Below, one piece after another: positions 1 through 8,564 of a stretch of 26,828 bases of DNA. The position numbers were made by a program, and so were the translations under genes. How positions within the stretch are numbered: the first letter of the stretch is position 1; every line of letters begins with the position of its first letter. Origin of the DNA: Pseudomonadota bacterium (GTDB lineage Bacteria > Pseudomonadota > Alphaproteobacteria > Rhizobiales > Beijerinckiaceae); the NCBI GenBank assembly GCA_028876585.1, contig JAGWRL010000108.1, forward strand, positions 1 to 26,828, in the 5' to 3' direction. Under the pieces are notes generated by a model. That model did not search any database, had not been told where the DNA came from, and saw only the letters and a program-made list of their open reading frames with translations.

Positions 1-715
1 CCCCGCCCTGCGCGCGCACAAACACCGCGCCGCCGAGCGAGCGGGCGGCGAAAGCGTCCGCGCCAACGCGGGTGACGATCAGCGCGATTCCATAAGGCCG
101 GCCGCCGGGCGGGGCGATCGTCCCGAGCGGGAACAGCAGCCGCCCGCCCGGGGGAAGGCGCTCCAGCCACGCCGGCGCCGGGCGGTCGACGGCGAAATTG
201 ACATAGACGACGTCGCAAGCCTCGCGCGGCCAGTCGGCGCCGTCGCCCGTGATCACGCTCACGTTGCGATAGGCGGCGAGATGGGCGCGCGCCGCCGCCG
301 CGAGATCGGCTTCGAACTCGATCGCCGTCACTTGGCCCTGCGCGCCGCAGAGCCGCGACAGGATCGCCGTGTAATAGCCGGCGCCGGCGCCGATGTGGCA
401 GACCCGTTCGCCGCTCCTCACCCCAGCCGCGTGCAGCCAGGCCGCGTGCAGCGACGGCGAGCCGTTGTTGATCAGCTTCTCCGGCTTCAGCGCGACGAGC
501 ACGTCCTGATAGAGCCGCGCCGGATCGGCGGTGGCGTCGGCGTATTCGAGGTCGCCGGAGACCAGCCACGGCGGGGGGCCGAGGAAGGCCTCGCGCGGCG
601 TGGCGGCGAAGGCGCGCTCCAGCCGCCAGTCGCCGGCGGCGCCGGCCCGCGCCAGCATGCGCCGGGCGTAATCGGCGCGCACGCCAGCGAGCGCGCCTTG
701 GTCCATGCTTTTCAT
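1..715 (-). CDS. PCMT-like SAM-dependent methyltransferase (C-terminus cut by window edge)
   Basis: The reading frame is open on the minus strand from an ATG at 715 to base 1, giving about 238 codons without a stop. A glycine-rich SAM-binding motif (CHIGAGAGYYTAIL) is followed by VTAIEFEADLA and by VVYVNFAVDRP, then LPPGGRLLFPLG. This order is typical of class I methyltransferases of the protein-L-isoaspartate O-methyltransferase family, which repair isomerised aspartates in the cytoplasm. The segment before motif I reads INNGSPSLHAAWL rather than the usual ISxPxxxA of true isoaspartyl enzymes, so the substrate may differ. GGAG sits 8 nt before the ATG at 715; a second in-frame ATG lies at 706. 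The gene lies 34 bp downstream of pckA on the same strand and may be co-transcribed with it. The family is clear; the exact function is inferred. Confidence 0.75.
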   Translation of the reverse strand, partial: MKSMDQGALAGVRADYARRMLARAGAAGDWRLERAFAATPREAFLGPPPWLVSGDLEYADATADPARLYQDVLVALKPEKLINNGSPSLHAAWLHAAGVRSGERVCHIGAGAGYYTAILSRLCGAQGQVTAIEFEADLAAAARAHLAAYRNVSVITGDGADWPREACDVVYVNFAVDRPAPAWLERLPPGGRLLFPLGTIAPPGGRPYGIALIVTRVGADAFAARSLGGAVFVRAQGG

Positions 716-749
716 CGCCGCCGCTCCGATCCCGGCGCGGCCCGGGGCG

Positions 750-2363
<1,614 letters not shown>

Positions 2364-2368
2364 CCGCG

Positions 2369-2377
2369 TTCTCCCTC
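2369..2377 (-). promoter_or_regulatory. Ribosome binding site of pckA (supports TTG start)
   Basis: On the minus strand the sequence GAGGGAGAA lies 5 nt before the TTG at 2363-2361. The closest upstream ATG leads to a TGA after seven codons, so this site favours the TTG start. Confidence 0.6.
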
Positions 2378-2399
2378 GCGCATCTGCTTATTCGTCAGC

Positions 2400-2429
2400 C
2401 CTATGCCCTGCGTGACGGGGCGCGGTCAA
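2400..2429 (-). promoter_or_regulatory. Candidate sigma-70 promoter of pckA
   Basis: The minus strand reads TTGACC (2429-2424), an 18-nt spacer and CATAGG (2405-2400). This resembles the -10 boxes of other promoters in the window (TATAGG, TAAAGG). It predicts a short leader of about 30 nt. Reading by eye only. Confidence 0.45.
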
Positions 2430-2523
2430 GCGCGGGATGCTGGGCTTAATCCTTTGGGATGAACCAGGAATTCTGAAATGCACGGGAATAATCGACATGT
2501 CTGCGGCGGCGGCGCGCGCAACG

Positions 2524-2548
2524 AAAAAGGCGCCCTCGCGGGCGCCTT
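2524..2548 (-). terminator. Rho-independent terminator of the hsp20 gene
   Basis: On the minus strand AAGGCGCCC (2548-2540), loop GCGA and GGGCGCCTT (2535-2527) form a perfect 9-bp stem whose 3' arm runs into a T5 tract. It lies 22 nt after the hsp20 stop and before the pckA promoter, so it insulates pckA from heat-shock transcription. Confidence 0.85.
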
Positions 2549-2569
2549 CATGGGAGCTTGCCGAATGGA

Positions 2570-3046
2570 TTACGCGGCTTGCCTGGTCGCGGCGACGTCG
2601 ATCGTCCTGGGGCCGGCCGACTGGATCGCGATGGTGCGGGGCTTGGCCGCCTCCGGCACTTCGCGCACGAGTTCGACATGCAGCAACCCGTTCTCGACCG
2701 TCGCCTGCACCGCGCTGACGTGGTCGGCGAGGTGGAACCGGCGCTCGAAGGCGCGCGCGGCGATGCCCTGATAAAGCATCTCCCGCTTCTCGGCGTCGGC
2801 CTTCGGCTGCGCGTCCTTGGCGCCGCGGATGGTCAACACGCCTTCCTTGGTCTCCACGCTCAACTCGCTCTCGGCGAAGCCGGCGACCGCCAGCGTGATG
2901 CGGTAACGGTTCTCGCTCGTGCGCTCGATGTTATAGGGCGGGTAGGTCTGGCTGTTGTCGGCCCCGGAAGCCTTGTCGAGCAAAGTCAACAACCGGTCGA
3001 AGCCGACGGTCGAACGGTAGAACGGCGAGAAATCGTAGTTAAGCAT
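2570..3046 (-). CDS. Small heat shock protein, Hsp20/alpha-crystallin family
   Basis: This 158-residue protein is an ATP-independent holdase that binds unfolding proteins in the cytoplasm. The N-terminus (MLNYDFSPFYRSTVGFDRL) is the typical IbpA/rhizobial class A start. The alpha-crystallin domain covers about residues 38-132, with YNIERT, EGVLTIRG (69-75) and the VENGLLHVEL strand (117-126). A C-terminal IxI anchor is present as IAI (139-141). The ribosome site GGAGG lies directly upstream but is predicted to be buried in a ROSE-like hairpin. A sigma-32-like promoter lies at 3139-3166 and a strong terminator at 2524-2548, so this is a single-gene heat-shock transcription unit. It is divergent from a META/HslJ-like gene. 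Family identification is firm. Confidence 0.95.
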   Translation of the reverse strand: MLNYDFSPFYRSTVGFDRLLTLLDKASGADNSQTYPPYNIERTSENRYRITLAVAGFAESELSVETKEGVLTIRGAKDAQPKADAEKREMLYQGIAARAFERRFHLADHVSAVQATVENGLLHVELVREVPEAAKPRTIAIQSAGPRTIDVAATRQAA

Positions 3047-3132
3047 AACATATCCTCCACAAGAAGCGACATGACCTCGGACGGCCCTGCTTGGCGCCGT
3101 CGGTCGGTTGCGCCGCCTATTGGCCGGCGCGC
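3047..3132 (-). promoter_or_regulatory. ROSE-like RNA thermometer in the hsp20 5'UTR
   Basis: The predicted 5'UTR is about 85 nt. Just before the start codon the minus strand reads TCGCTTC (3069-3063), loop TTGT and GGAGGA (3058-3053). Pairing is T-A, C-G, bulged G at 3067, C-G, T-A, T-G, C-G. This is the UYGCU/Shine-Dalgarno arrangement with a bulged G that defines ROSE elements of rhizobial small heat shock genes. Upstream GC-rich stretches could form the supporting 5' hairpins. The hairpin is seen directly; the temperature response is inferred from the family. Confidence 0.7.
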
Positions 3133-3138
3133 TTGTTC

Positions 3139-3166
3139 ATTTGGGGCGCTCCTTTTGGCCCGCAAG
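3139..3166 (-). promoter_or_regulatory. Candidate sigma-32 (RpoH) heat-shock promoter of hsp20
   Basis: The minus strand has CTTGCGG (3166-3160), a 13-nt spacer and CCCCAAAT (3146-3139). The known heat-shock consensus is CTTGAAA, 11-16 nt, CCCCATnT. The predicted start near 3132 leaves a leader of the usual length for a ROSE element. Confidence 0.6.
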
Positions 3167-3210
3167 AGGGAGGACGCGAAAATTCCGTCCCGCCCGGTTT
3201 TCGCGTGTCG

Positions 3211-3239
3211 TTGCGCGCCGATGCGGCGCGGCGTATAGG
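3211..3239 (+). promoter_or_regulatory. Candidate sigma-70 promoter of the META-domain gene
   Basis: TTGCGC (3211-3216), a 17-nt spacer and TATAGG (3234-3239) precede the gene at 3276 by a short leader. The -10 matches other promoters read in this window. Confidence 0.5.
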
Positions 3240-3275
3240 CGCGACGTCAGGCGACGTCGTTGAAAGGAGCCGGGG

Positions 3276-3725
3276 ATGAAACGCGTTTGGACTCTAGCCT
3301 TGCTCGCGGCCTTGGCCTGCTCGGCGGCGGTCGCCAAGACGCCGGGCGTCGCCAACGACGAGGCGCCCAAGCCGATGCCGCCGATGCAGAAGAATTTTCC
3401 GCTCGACCAGACCTTTTCGCTGCGCGATCTCAACGGCAAGCCGATCTCCTCGCAGCTCGACGTGTCGTTCAAGCTCGACGGCGCGTTCCACGCCTCCGGC
3501 TACACCGGCTGCAATTCCTGGTCGGGCACCGCCTATCCGCAGCAGAACCAGCACCTCCTTGTCGGCGGCCTGGCGCTGACCAAGAAGGCCTGCGACAAGG
3601 CGAATATGGAGATCGAGCGCAATTTTCTGCGCGCGCTGATGGGCACGCCGGCCTGGGATCTCGTCAACGGCGATCTCGTCATCAAGGGCCCCGGCGGCGC
3701 GATGCGGCTGGTGCGCTCGCTCTGA
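3276..3725 (+). CDS. Secreted META-domain (HslJ-like) protein
   Basis: The 149-residue product starts with a signal peptide (residues 1-20, cleavage after AVA), so it is exported. The rest resembles the META/HslJ domain (DUF306): a strand with DLNGKPI (51-57), the hallmark SGYTGCN (74-80), GGLALTKKAC (97-106), then MEIERNFLRAL (111-121) and a final pair of strands. Two cysteines (C79, C106) could form a disulfide in the periplasm. In E. coli HslJ is a heat-inducible protein linked to novobiocin resistance; no enzymatic activity is established. The start is supported by GAAAGGAG upstream. The gene is divergent from hsp20 across a 229-bp region, but its own promoter looks like a housekeeping one. 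Family fairly certain, role unknown. Confidence 0.8.
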   Translation: MKRVWTLALLAALACSAAVAKTPGVANDEAPKPMPPMQKNFPLDQTFSLRDLNGKPISSQLDVSFKLDGAFHASGYTGCNSWSGTAYPQQNQHLLVGGLALTKKACDKANMEIERNFLRALMGTPAWDLVNGDLVIKGPGGAMRLVRSL

Positions 3726-3840
3726 GGGCGCCCCTCGCGCCAGCTTGCTCGCGCAATCCTCGATCCCGCGCCGGCCCGGTCCGCGGCTTGCTTGAGGCCG
3801 GCTCGACGGGCGGCGCGCTTTCGCGCCGAAATTACGCGGG

Positions 3841-5313
3841 ATGAGCAAATTGGCGAAAATTCCTCCTGGGGTCGGTCCCCGCTATCCCCAGGTGCTGACG
3901 CTGGTCGGCGCGACCGGCGATCTCGCCCAGCGCAAGCTGTGGCCGGGCCTGTACCATCTCGTCAGCGCCGGTTTCATCCCGGCGATCCGCATCATCGGCG
4001 TTTCGCTCGATTCGCTTGACGTCGAGGCGTTCCGCGCGCTGGTGAAGGGCGCGCTCGACAAATTCTCGCCGCGTAAGGTGAGCGACGACGCCTGGGCGCG
4101 CTTCGCGCCGTTGATCGAATACGTTCCGCTCGACGCCGGCGCCGGCGCGCTGCACGAAGCCGTGCGCTCGGCCGAGGCGGCGCTGGGGCCGGAGGCGCAG
4201 CGGCTGCACTATCTCAGCGTGCCGCCGAAAGCCGCGCTGCCGGCGGTCAAGACGCTGGCCGAGGCGGGGCTGATCGAGCGCTCGCGCGTGGTGATGGAAA
4301 AGCCGTTCGGCACCGATCTCAGAAGCGCGCGCGAACTCAACGCGCGGCTGCACGAGGTGTTTGACGAGGCGCAGATTTTCCGCATCGACCATTTCCTCGG
4401 CAAGGAGCCGGCGCAGAACATTCTCGCCTTCCGCTTCGCCAACGGCCTGTTCGAGCCGATCTGGAACCGCAATTTCATCAGCCACGTGCAGATCGACGTG
4501 CCGGAGACGCTGGGTCTGGGCAAGCGCGCCGCGTTCTACGAGCAGACCGGCGCCTATCGCGACATGGTGGTGACGCATCTGTTCCAGATCCTCGGCTTCA
4601 TGGCGATGGAGCCGCCGACCGCGCTGGAGCCGAGCCCGATCGGCGAGGAAAAGAACAAGGTGTTCCGCTCGATGAAGCCGATCGAGCCGCGCGACGTCGT
4701 GCGCGGCCAATATGTCGGCTATCGCCAGGAGGAGGGCGTCGATCCGGAATCCGACGCCGAGACGCTGATCGCGCTCAAATGCGAGATCGACAACTGGCGC
4801 TGGGCCGGGGTGCCGTTCTTCCTGCGCACCGGCAAGCGCATGGCCGAGGGGCGGCGCATCATCTCGATCGCCTTCCGCGAGCCGCCCAAGAGCATGTTTC
4901 CGGCCAATTCCGGCGTCGGCGCGCAGGGGCCGGACCATCTCACCTTCGATCTCGCCGACGCGACCAAAGTGTCGTTGTCGTTCTACGGCAAGCGCCCCGG
5001 CCCGGGGATGCGGCTCGACAAGCAGAGCCTGCAATTCTCGATGAACGACACCGGGCTCGCCGGCGAAGTGCTGGAGGCCTACGAGCGGCTGATCCTCGAC
5101 GCCATGCGCGGCGACCACACTCTGTTCACCACCGCCGACGGCATCGAGCGGCTGTGGGAAGTGTCGGAGCCGCTGCTCGACGCGCCGCCGCCGGTGCGGC
5201 TGTACGAACAGGGCTCGTGGGGGCCGAAGTCGATCCACCAACTCATCGCCCCCAACGCCTGGCGGCTGCCGTTCGAGCGCGCCTGGCGCGATCCCAACCC
5301 GACGGGGTCGTGA
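3841..5313 (+). CDS. zwf: Glucose-6-phosphate 1-dehydrogenase
   Basis: The 490-residue protein oxidises glucose 6-phosphate to 6-phosphogluconolactone with NAD(P)+, feeding the Entner-Doudoroff and pentose phosphate routes in the cytoplasm. The Rossmann nucleotide site is GATGDLAQRKL (23-33), the conserved EKPFG is at 153-157, and the substrate-binding active-site motif RIDHFLGKE is at 181-189 with the catalytic-base region intact. Length matches the bacterial family. The ATG at 3841 lies 10 codons before the first conserved strand; only a weak GCGGG ribosome site precedes it. Unlike many proteobacteria, no pgl or edd gene is adjacent; the neighbours are a META-domain gene and a diguanylate cyclase. 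A long antisense frame opposite this gene is only a GC-rich shadow. Identification very secure. Confidence 0.97.
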   Translation: MSKLAKIPPGVGPRYPQVLTLVGATGDLAQRKLWPGLYHLVSAGFIPAIRIIGVSLDSLDVEAFRALVKGALDKFSPRKVSDDAWARFAPLIEYVPLDAGAGALHEAVRSAEAALGPEAQRLHYLSVPPKAALPAVKTLAEAGLIERSRVVMEKPFGTDLRSARELNARLHEVFDEAQIFRIDHFLGKEPAQNILAFRFANGLFEPIWNRNFISHVQIDVPETLGLGKRAAFYEQTGAYRDMVVTHLFQILGFMAMEPPTALEPSPIGEEKNKVFRSMKPIEPRDVVRGQYVGYRQEEGVDPESDAETLIALKCEIDNWRWAGVPFFLRTGKRMAEGRRIISIAFREPPKSMFPANSGVGAQGPDHLTFDLADATKVSLSFYGKRPGPGMRLDKQSLQFSMNDTGLAGEVLEAYERLILDAMRGDHTLFTTADGIERLWEVSEPLLDAPPPVRLYEQGSWGPKSIHQLIAPNAWRLPFERAWRDPNPTGS

Positions 5314-5403
5314 TTTTCGCAACCCATTTGACGTTTATGCGCAAAATTTACGCGATCTTCGCAGTCGCCCCGCAATTTGCAGCCTGACGCTAGGAAAGGC
5401 TGC

Positions 5404-6192
5404 ATGAATCCGCCGGAAACGTTTGACTTCAAAGGCATCGCCAAGTTCATCTTGCTTCAAACTGTCGCTGTTCTAGCTCTGGTCGCGCCCGCGACCTGGG
5501 CGGTGTCGCAGTTCTTCTACGAGTATTTGCGAATCGCGCAATCGACCAATCCCCATGCGGTGTTCTGGTTCGTCACTGTGCTGGCTTGCGCCGAGACGGT
5601 CGCCTTCTGCCCGATCATGGTGATCCCGATCTCGGCGATGATGCGGAAATTGCAGGTGGCGCAGGCGCAGCTCGAACGGGCCGCCGACACCGATCTCTTG
5701 ACCGGCCTGCTCAACCGGCGCGGCCTCGAAAAGGCCGCCGCCGCGTTGTTTGACGCCGCGCAGCTACGCGGCGAAACGGTGGTGGCGCTGATCTGCGACG
5801 TCGATCGGTTCAAGCGCGTCAACGACCTCTACGGCCACGATTTCGGCGATGAGGCGCTGCGGGTGCTCGCCGCCATGCTGGCGCGGCGGTTCGCGATCGC
5901 GGGACGCTGGGGCGGCGAGGAGTTCCTGGTGCTGATCGCCGGCCCGCTGGAGGAGGCGGCCGAGGCGGCCGAAGCGCTGCGCGCCGAATTCGCCGGCCGC
6001 GAAATCCTGCTGGCGGGTGAGACCTTGCGCTGCACGCTCAGCGTCGGCGTCGCCGCGGCGGGCGCGCCGCTCGAACTGCGCACCCTCGTCCCCAGCGCCG
6101 ACGCCGCGCTCTACGCCGCCAAGGCGGCCGGCCGAGATTGCGTCGTCGTCGCCAACCCGCCGGCCGAAGCCGCGGCCCGCGCCGCCGCGTGA
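5404..6192 (+). CDS. Membrane-bound GGDEF diguanylate cyclase
   Basis: The 262-residue protein has two hydrophobic helices (about residues 14-36 and 51-77) followed by a GGDEF domain that would make cyclic di-GMP from two GTP on the cytoplasmic side. Visible motifs are TDLLTGLLNRRGL (96-108), CDVDRFKRVNDLYGHDFGDEAL (131-152, with metal-binding D132 and the ND pair) and the active-site RWGGEEF (168-174). The product-inhibition I-site (RxxD five residues before GGEEF) reads RRFA at 161-164, so the aspartate is missing and allosteric feedback at this site is not expected. No sensory domain fits in the short loop between the helices. The start at 5404 has GGAAAGG 4 nt upstream; a TTG 9 codons earlier is less likely. 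Catalytic competence is inferred from intact motifs. Confidence 0.9.
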   Translation: MNPPETFDFKGIAKFILLQTVAVLALVAPATWAVSQFFYEYLRIAQSTNPHAVFWFVTVLACAETVAFCPIMVIPISAMMRKLQVAQAQLERAADTDLLTGLLNRRGLEKAAAALFDAAQLRGETVVALICDVDRFKRVNDLYGHDFGDEALRVLAAMLARRFAIAGRWGGEEFLVLIAGPLEEAAEAAEALRAEFAGREILLAGETLRCTLSVGVAAAGAPLELRTLVPSADAALYAAKAAGRDCVVVANPPAEAAARAAA

Positions 6193-6301
6193 AAACACGC
6201 TTTATTAACCATTTCAACGCTTAAACTGGCAAATCTTTACCAATCAACTTTGGCGCGGCGCCGATTCGGGCGTCAACGCTGGGTCAATCAGGGGGATTTG
6301 C
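6193..6301 (+). promoter_or_regulatory. AT-rich promoter region of the parA-like gene with a possible CtrA half site
   Basis: This short gap is markedly AT-rich for the window. It holds TTAACCAT (6205-6212), the 8-mer described as a CtrA recognition site in Sinorhizobium-type bacteria, then TTAAAC (6221-6226) and TTTACCAAT (6236-6244). The TTAA pair is 12 nt apart rather than the 7 nt of the classical full CtrA box, so the assignment is tentative. Confidence 0.3.
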
Positions 6302-6955
6302 ATGCGGACCATTTCGCTCGTCACGCAAAAGGGCGGGGCCGGCAAGAGCACCCTGGCGACCTCGCTCGCCATCGCCGCGATGGAGGCGGGCGAGCGCGTC
6401 TGCCTGATCGACATGGACCCGCAGGCGACGCTGACCACCTGGGCCAGGACGCGCGGCGAGGCCGACGCGCCGGTGATCGCCGCCAGCGCCGGCAAACTCA
6501 ACGCCGTGCTCGGGGCGCTCGAAGCCAAGGGCGTGACGCTGGCGATCATCGACACCCCCGGCGCCGACGGCCCCGCCGCCGCCGCCGCGATGGCCGCCGC
6601 GCAGCTCAACGTGATCCCCGCCCGCCCGACCGCGTTCGACCTGTGGGCGAGCGCCAGCACCCGCAAGGCGCTGAAGGACATGCGCGGCGATTATGTGTTC
6701 GTGCTCAACCAGTGCCCGCCGGCGCAGCAGAGCGCGCGCGTCGACGAGGGCGTGGCGGCGCTGGAGGCGATGGGCGGCCTGCTGTCGCCGCTGGTGCTGG
6801 CGCGGGTCGATTATCAAGAGGCCGCGCGGCGCGGCTGGGGCGTCACCGAATACAATCCCGGCGGCGCGGCGGCCGACGAGATGCGTGCTCTGTGGGCGTC
6901 GCTGAAGAAGCGGCTGAAAGCCAAAGCGCCGCGCAGCGCCAGCAAGGCGGCGTGA
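6302..6955 (+). CDS. Orphan ParA-family (deviant Walker A) ATPase
   Basis: The 217-residue protein begins directly with the deviant Walker A motif KGGAGKST (10-17), followed by LIDMDPQATLTTW (38-50) and the Walker B-like LAIIDTPGAD. These define ParA/MinD ATPases that form ATP-dependent dimers on DNA or membrane and position cargo. It is shorter than chromosomal ParA/Soj and has no N-terminal extension. No parB or parS-like site is next to it; parA-parB of the chromosome normally lie with gidA/gidB. It is therefore probably one of the orphan ParA-like proteins that position protein complexes or plasmid-derived cargo. The preceding gene is a diguanylate cyclase, the following a cytochrome c. 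The ATG at 6302 has the weak upstream GGGGG. Confidence 0.85.
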   Translation: MRTISLVTQKGGAGKSTLATSLAIAAMEAGERVCLIDMDPQATLTTWARTRGEADAPVIAASAGKLNAVLGALEAKGVTLAIIDTPGADGPAAAAAMAAAQLNVIPARPTAFDLWASASTRKALKDMRGDYVFVLNQCPPAQQSARVDEGVAALEAMGGLLSPLVLARVDYQEAARRGWGVTEYNPGGAAADEMRALWASLKKRLKAKAPRSASKAA

Positions 6956-7012
6956 GTTGCGCTTGTCCCGCGCGCTGTGAAAGGATCGGGCGCCGATAAG
7001 GAGCCCGCCGCC

Positions 7013-7519
7013 ATGCGCATCGCCTACGCCGCCTTCCTGCTCGCCGCCGGTTCCGCCTGCGCCGAGACGCCGGTCGAGCGCGGCAAATATCTGGCGACCA
7101 TCGCCGGCTGCAACGATTGCCACACGCCGGGCGGCCTGCTCGGCCAGCCCGACAAGACGCGCATTCTCGGCGGCTCCGACGTCGGCTTCGGCGATCCGGC
7201 CTCCGGCGTCTGGGTCGGCGGCAATCTGACGCCGGACAAGGAGACGGGCCTCGGCGATTGGACCGCCGCGCAGATCGTCGCCGCCATCACCAAAGGCGAG
7301 ACGCCGAAGGGCCGAAAACTGTCCGAGATCATGCCCTGGCCGGCGCTGTCGCATCTGACGCCTGACGACGCGCAGGCGATCGTCGCCTATCTGCAAAGCC
7401 TGCCGCCGGTGCGCAACGCCACGCCCGGACCCTTCAAAGCCGGCGAGGCGCCGACCACGCCCTATGTCTCGACCGTAATTCCGCTCGCGCAATACATGGC
7501 GCTGCCGCGGCCGAAATAG
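7013..7519 (+). CDS. Periplasmic monohaem cytochrome c
   Basis: The 168-residue protein has a signal peptide ending near SACA-ET (residues 1-17) and a single haem-attachment site CNDCH (33-37). The likely axial methionine is M107 in SEIMPWPAL, followed by LTPDDAQAIVAYLQSLPPV, the C-terminal helix pattern of class I cytochromes c. The fold resembles the c-type subunits that accept electrons from periplasmic dehydrogenases, but no dehydrogenase is adjacent, so the partner is unknown. The ATG at 7013 is preceded by AAGGAG and starts the signal peptide directly; a GTG 12 codons upstream is less likely. A GT61 glycosyltransferase starts one base after its stop, suggesting an operon with no evident functional link. 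Confidence 0.88.
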   Translation: MRIAYAAFLLAAGSACAETPVERGKYLATIAGCNDCHTPGGLLGQPDKTRILGGSDVGFGDPASGVWVGGNLTPDKETGLGDWTAAQIVAAITKGETPKGRKLSEIMPWPALSHLTPDDAQAIVAYLQSLPPVRNATPGPFKAGEAPTTPYVSTVIPLAQYMALPRPK

Positions 7520-7520
7520 C

Positions 7521-8564
7521 GTGGCGGGAGACTACGTCAGCGCGCGCGTCGGCGGCGTTCACCTCCACCACCGCGCCGAGAACGCCAGCTGTCGCGACGA
7601 TTTCCAGCGCTTCGCCGCGACGGCGCCGCAACCGCCGCCAGCCGATGTGCTCGAACTCGACGACGTGATCTTCTGCAACGGCGGCCATTGGGCCTGTCTC
7701 TACGATCGCGACGGGCGCCGGATCGAGGCCGCCGCGCTGGTGCGCTACGACGAAAACTTCACGCCGCAGTTCTGGCGCGCCGCGCCGACGCTGCCGAATA
7801 CGAAAGTCGCGCTGACGATCGCCGAGCCGGTCGTCTACGCCGGCGTGTTCTTCTCTCACTGGGGGCATTTTCTGCTGGAATCGGCCGCCCGGCTATGGGC
7901 GATGCGGGAGCGGCCGGAGCTTGGCCGCCTCGCCGCGCTCCATACTTGGCGCCCGGCCCGGCCGCCGGCCAGCATCGACGCCTTCCTCGCCGCCGCCGAC
8001 CTGCGCGCGCCTGTGGCGGAGGGCGGGCGCATCCGGCTCGCCAAATGCTTCGTCCCGACGCCCGCCTTCGCCTATCAGGGCTACGCCGATCCGCGCCATC
8101 TGCTGGCGCCGCACGGCGTCGCGCGGCGGCTGCTGAAGAGCGCCGCGTGCGACGAGCGCCCGGTCTATCTCTCGCGCGGCCGGGTGCAGGGCTCGGCCGC
8201 CGACCGGGTGCGGGTGCGCAACGAGGCCGAACTGGAGGCGCGGCTCGGCGAGCGCGGCGCGCTCGTCGTCCACATGCAGGATCTGACGCTCTCCGAGCAG
8301 ATCGCGCTGATGAACGGGCGCCGGACCTTCATCGGCCTGTGGGGCAGCGCGATGCACAACACGCTGTTTTCGCTGCACGGGCCGCAGCTTTCGACCTTCA
8401 CTTTGATCGAAGACGGGCACCGTCCGGCCAATTTCCTGCTGGTCGATCGCCTGGTCGGCGCCGCGGCGCATTACCTCTACACCGTCCACGCTTCCGGCGA
8501 TGGCGCGTGGGCGATCGACGTCGAGGCCACGCTCGCCTATCTCGGCGCGGCGGGGGCGCTCTAA
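7521..8564 (+). CDS. Glycosyltransferase family 61 (DUF563) protein
   Basis: The 347-residue protein matches the GT61 family: SHWGHFLLESAARLWAM (around 112-128), the PVYLSRGR strand (residues 214-221), and the C-terminal block LSEQIALMNGRRTFIGLWGSAMHN (255-278) in which a glycan acceptor and nucleotide sugar are thought to bind. There is no signal peptide or membrane helix, so it should act in the cytoplasm on a capsule, EPS or LPS glycan. The start is GTG at 7521, one base after the cytochrome stop, with likely translational coupling and no separate strong ribosome site. No other polysaccharide genes are nearby, so the acceptor cannot be predicted. Its stop overlaps the stop of the convergent protease gene by four bases. 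Confidence 0.8.
   Translation: MAGDYVSARVGGVHLHHRAENASCRDDFQRFAATAPQPPPADVLELDDVIFCNGGHWACLYDRDGRRIEAAALVRYDENFTPQFWRAAPTLPNTKVALTIAEPVVYAGVFFSHWGHFLLESAARLWAMRERPELGRLAALHTWRPARPPASIDAFLAAADLRAPVAEGGRIRLAKCFVPTPAFAYQGYADPRHLLAPHGVARRLLKSAACDERPVYLSRGRVQGSAADRVRVRNEAELEARLGERGALVVHMQDLTLSEQIALMNGRRTFIGLWGSAMHNTLFSLHGPQLSTFTLIEDGHRPANFLLVDRLVGAAAHYLYTVHASGDGAWAIDVEATLAYLGAAGAL

Noticed and set aside
3832..5322. A 496-codon open frame antisense to zwf
   Set aside because: It is the arginine/histidine-rich shadow expected opposite a GC-rich gene; the plus-strand frame has all G6PD motifs.
6302..6955. Chromosomal ParA of a ParABS system
   Set aside because: No parB, parS or gidAB neighbourhood, and the protein is shorter than Soj/ParA.
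6284..7492. A 402-codon frame antisense to the ParA and cytochrome genes
   Set aside because: No motif; antisense shadow across two genes with complete signatures.
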